Source: Syntrophomonas sp. (lineage in GTDB: Bacteria; Bacillota; Syntrophomonadia; Syntrophomonadales; Syntrophomonadaceae). Taken from it: a stretch of DNA of 5,709 nucleotides. Position 1 is the first letter of the stretch. Each line of letters opens with the position of its first letter. The stretch spans positions 1 through 5,709 of the forward strand of contig JAQVXF010000082.1 of NCBI GenBank assembly GCA_028709355.1, given 5' to 3'. Both the position numbers and the translations under genes were made by a program. This document shows, one piece after another, positions 5,192 to 5,709 of this stretch. The notes beneath the pieces were generated by a model, which had not been told where the DNA came from, searched no databases, and saw only the letters and a program-made list of their open reading frames with translations.

Positions 5192-5229
5192 ATTTGTTCC
5201 GTCACTGTATTCCGTCCCATCACCCTGAA

Positions 5230-5709
5230 TCAGGTCAGCGGATTAAAAAGCTCATCGGTGACTATTACCGCTGCATAGGCTTGAGCCGGAAAGTTGCTAT
5301 CAAAGGGAATCTCATCGAACAAAGCCGGCATCTTGGTGCGGAAATAGAGCAGGAGGGGAATCGCCACCTGACGCATCTGGGGATGGGCGGCCGCATCACA
5401 GCGGAGGCGGAAGAAATGACGCCATTCCCTCAGATTATAGGTGACCACGATCTCCGTCTTAAGGGAGTTGGGTAGTATCGAGCGAGCTTCCTGCGGGGAG
5501 CAGCCGTTGTTCAACATCAGCATGTAGTTCTTTTCTGCCAGCCGGCAGGTTTCAGACCAAAGCTGGTAGTCCGCTTCCCGCCCCCGGAAGAAATAGGGTT
5601 CGATGACCGTGATCTCATTGCCGAACCGGTCCTTGTTATAGCGGCAATAACGGGTGCTCTCCTGGCTGTAGGCAGCAATCCGGTGCCGCACCACCTCGTG
5701 CGAGATACC
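5230..5709 (-). CDS. thyX: Flavin-dependent thymidylate synthase ThyX, 5' end cut by window
   Basis: These are the last 159 residues of ThyX, which methylates dUMP to dTMP using methylenetetrahydrofolate, FAD and NADPH. The right edge removes the N-terminal part, likely 60-100 residues. The diagnostic ThyX motif RHRx7S is intact just inside the window (fragment residues 8-18, RHRIAAYSQES), followed by TRY. Later blocks are ARSILPNSLKTEIVVTYNLR and EWRHFFRLRCD...AHPQMR, which supply the conserved substrate-binding and catalytic Arg region. The frame is open to the edge, with GISHEVV before the motif, so the GTG at 5694 is an internal Val codon and not a start. ThyX near rlmB and sigH is common in Clostridia lacking thyA. 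Here two other genes separate them. Confidence 0.96.
   Translation of the reverse strand, partial: GISHEVVRHRIAAYSQESTRYCRYNKDRFGNEITVIEPYFFRGREADYQLWSETCRLAEKNYMLMLNNGCSPQEARSILPNSLKTEIVVTYNLREWRHFFRLRCDAAAHPQMRQVAIPLLLYFRTKMPALFDEIPFDSNFPAQAYAAVIVTDELFNPLT

Noticed and set aside
5692..5694. GTG as a start codon for thyX
   Set aside because: The frame is open to the window edge with family-like residues (GISHEVV) before the ThyX motif, so this GTG is an internal Val codon of a truncated gene.
1..5709. Search for CRISPR arrays, insertion sequences, phage or defence genes, and riboswitches
   Set aside because: No spaced direct repeats, transposase motifs, terminal inverted repeats or recognisable riboswitch core could be seen by eye. 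Intergenic gaps are short and mostly explained by promoters, ribosome sites, the tRNA and the terminator.

Overview
The window suggests a spore-forming, probably anaerobic member of the Bacillota (class Clostridia) with roughly balanced base composition. The main evidence is a nearly canonical sigma-H (Spo0H) gene, with rlmB directly upstream and thyX further up the same strand. The -35/-10 promoters, G-rich Shine-Dalgarno sites, and the DUF1287 and DUF2905 proteins fit that group. The species cannot be named from the sequence.

Almost everything is on the minus strand, so the biological order runs from right to left. It starts with the 3' part of thyX (flavin-dependent thymidylate synthase, cut by the right edge). 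Next come a radical SAM protein of the spore photoproduct lyase-like (SPL) family, a membrane-anchored DUF1287 protein, rlmB (23S rRNA 2'-O-methyltransferase), sigH, and tRNA-Thr(UGU). A strong bidirectional intrinsic terminator follows. Beyond it lies a small DUF2905 membrane protein gene on the plus strand. Last is a minus-strand lipoprotein gene of the glucose/sorbosone dehydrogenase (PQQ-dependent sugar dehydrogenase-like) family, cut by the left edge.

The core is the known cysS-mrnC-(thyX)-rlmB-(yacP)-sigH neighbourhood of Firmicutes. It is modified here in three ways. Two genes (radical SAM and DUF1287) lie between thyX and rlmB. No yacP/rae1 gene lies between rlmB and sigH. The rpmG-secE-nusG genes that follow sigH in Bacillus are replaced by a tRNA gene and a terminator. 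The genes are separated by 100-210 nt gaps, so this is a series of separately promoted units rather than a tight operon. The best promoters by eye are those of sigH (TTGACG-17-TATACT, its -35 box overlapping the rlmB stop codon) and tRNA-Thr (TTGACT-17-TAAAAT). Weaker candidates precede DUF1287, rlmB and the lipoprotein gene.

I see no transposon, CRISPR array, phage gene or defence system. The items most worth a second look are the sigH leader with its overlapping short inverted repeats, the crowded DUF2905/lipoprotein junction where both strands appear to carry information, the inverted repeat in the putative DUF1287 promoter, and a sugar dehydrogenase-like lipoprotein in a probable anaerobe.
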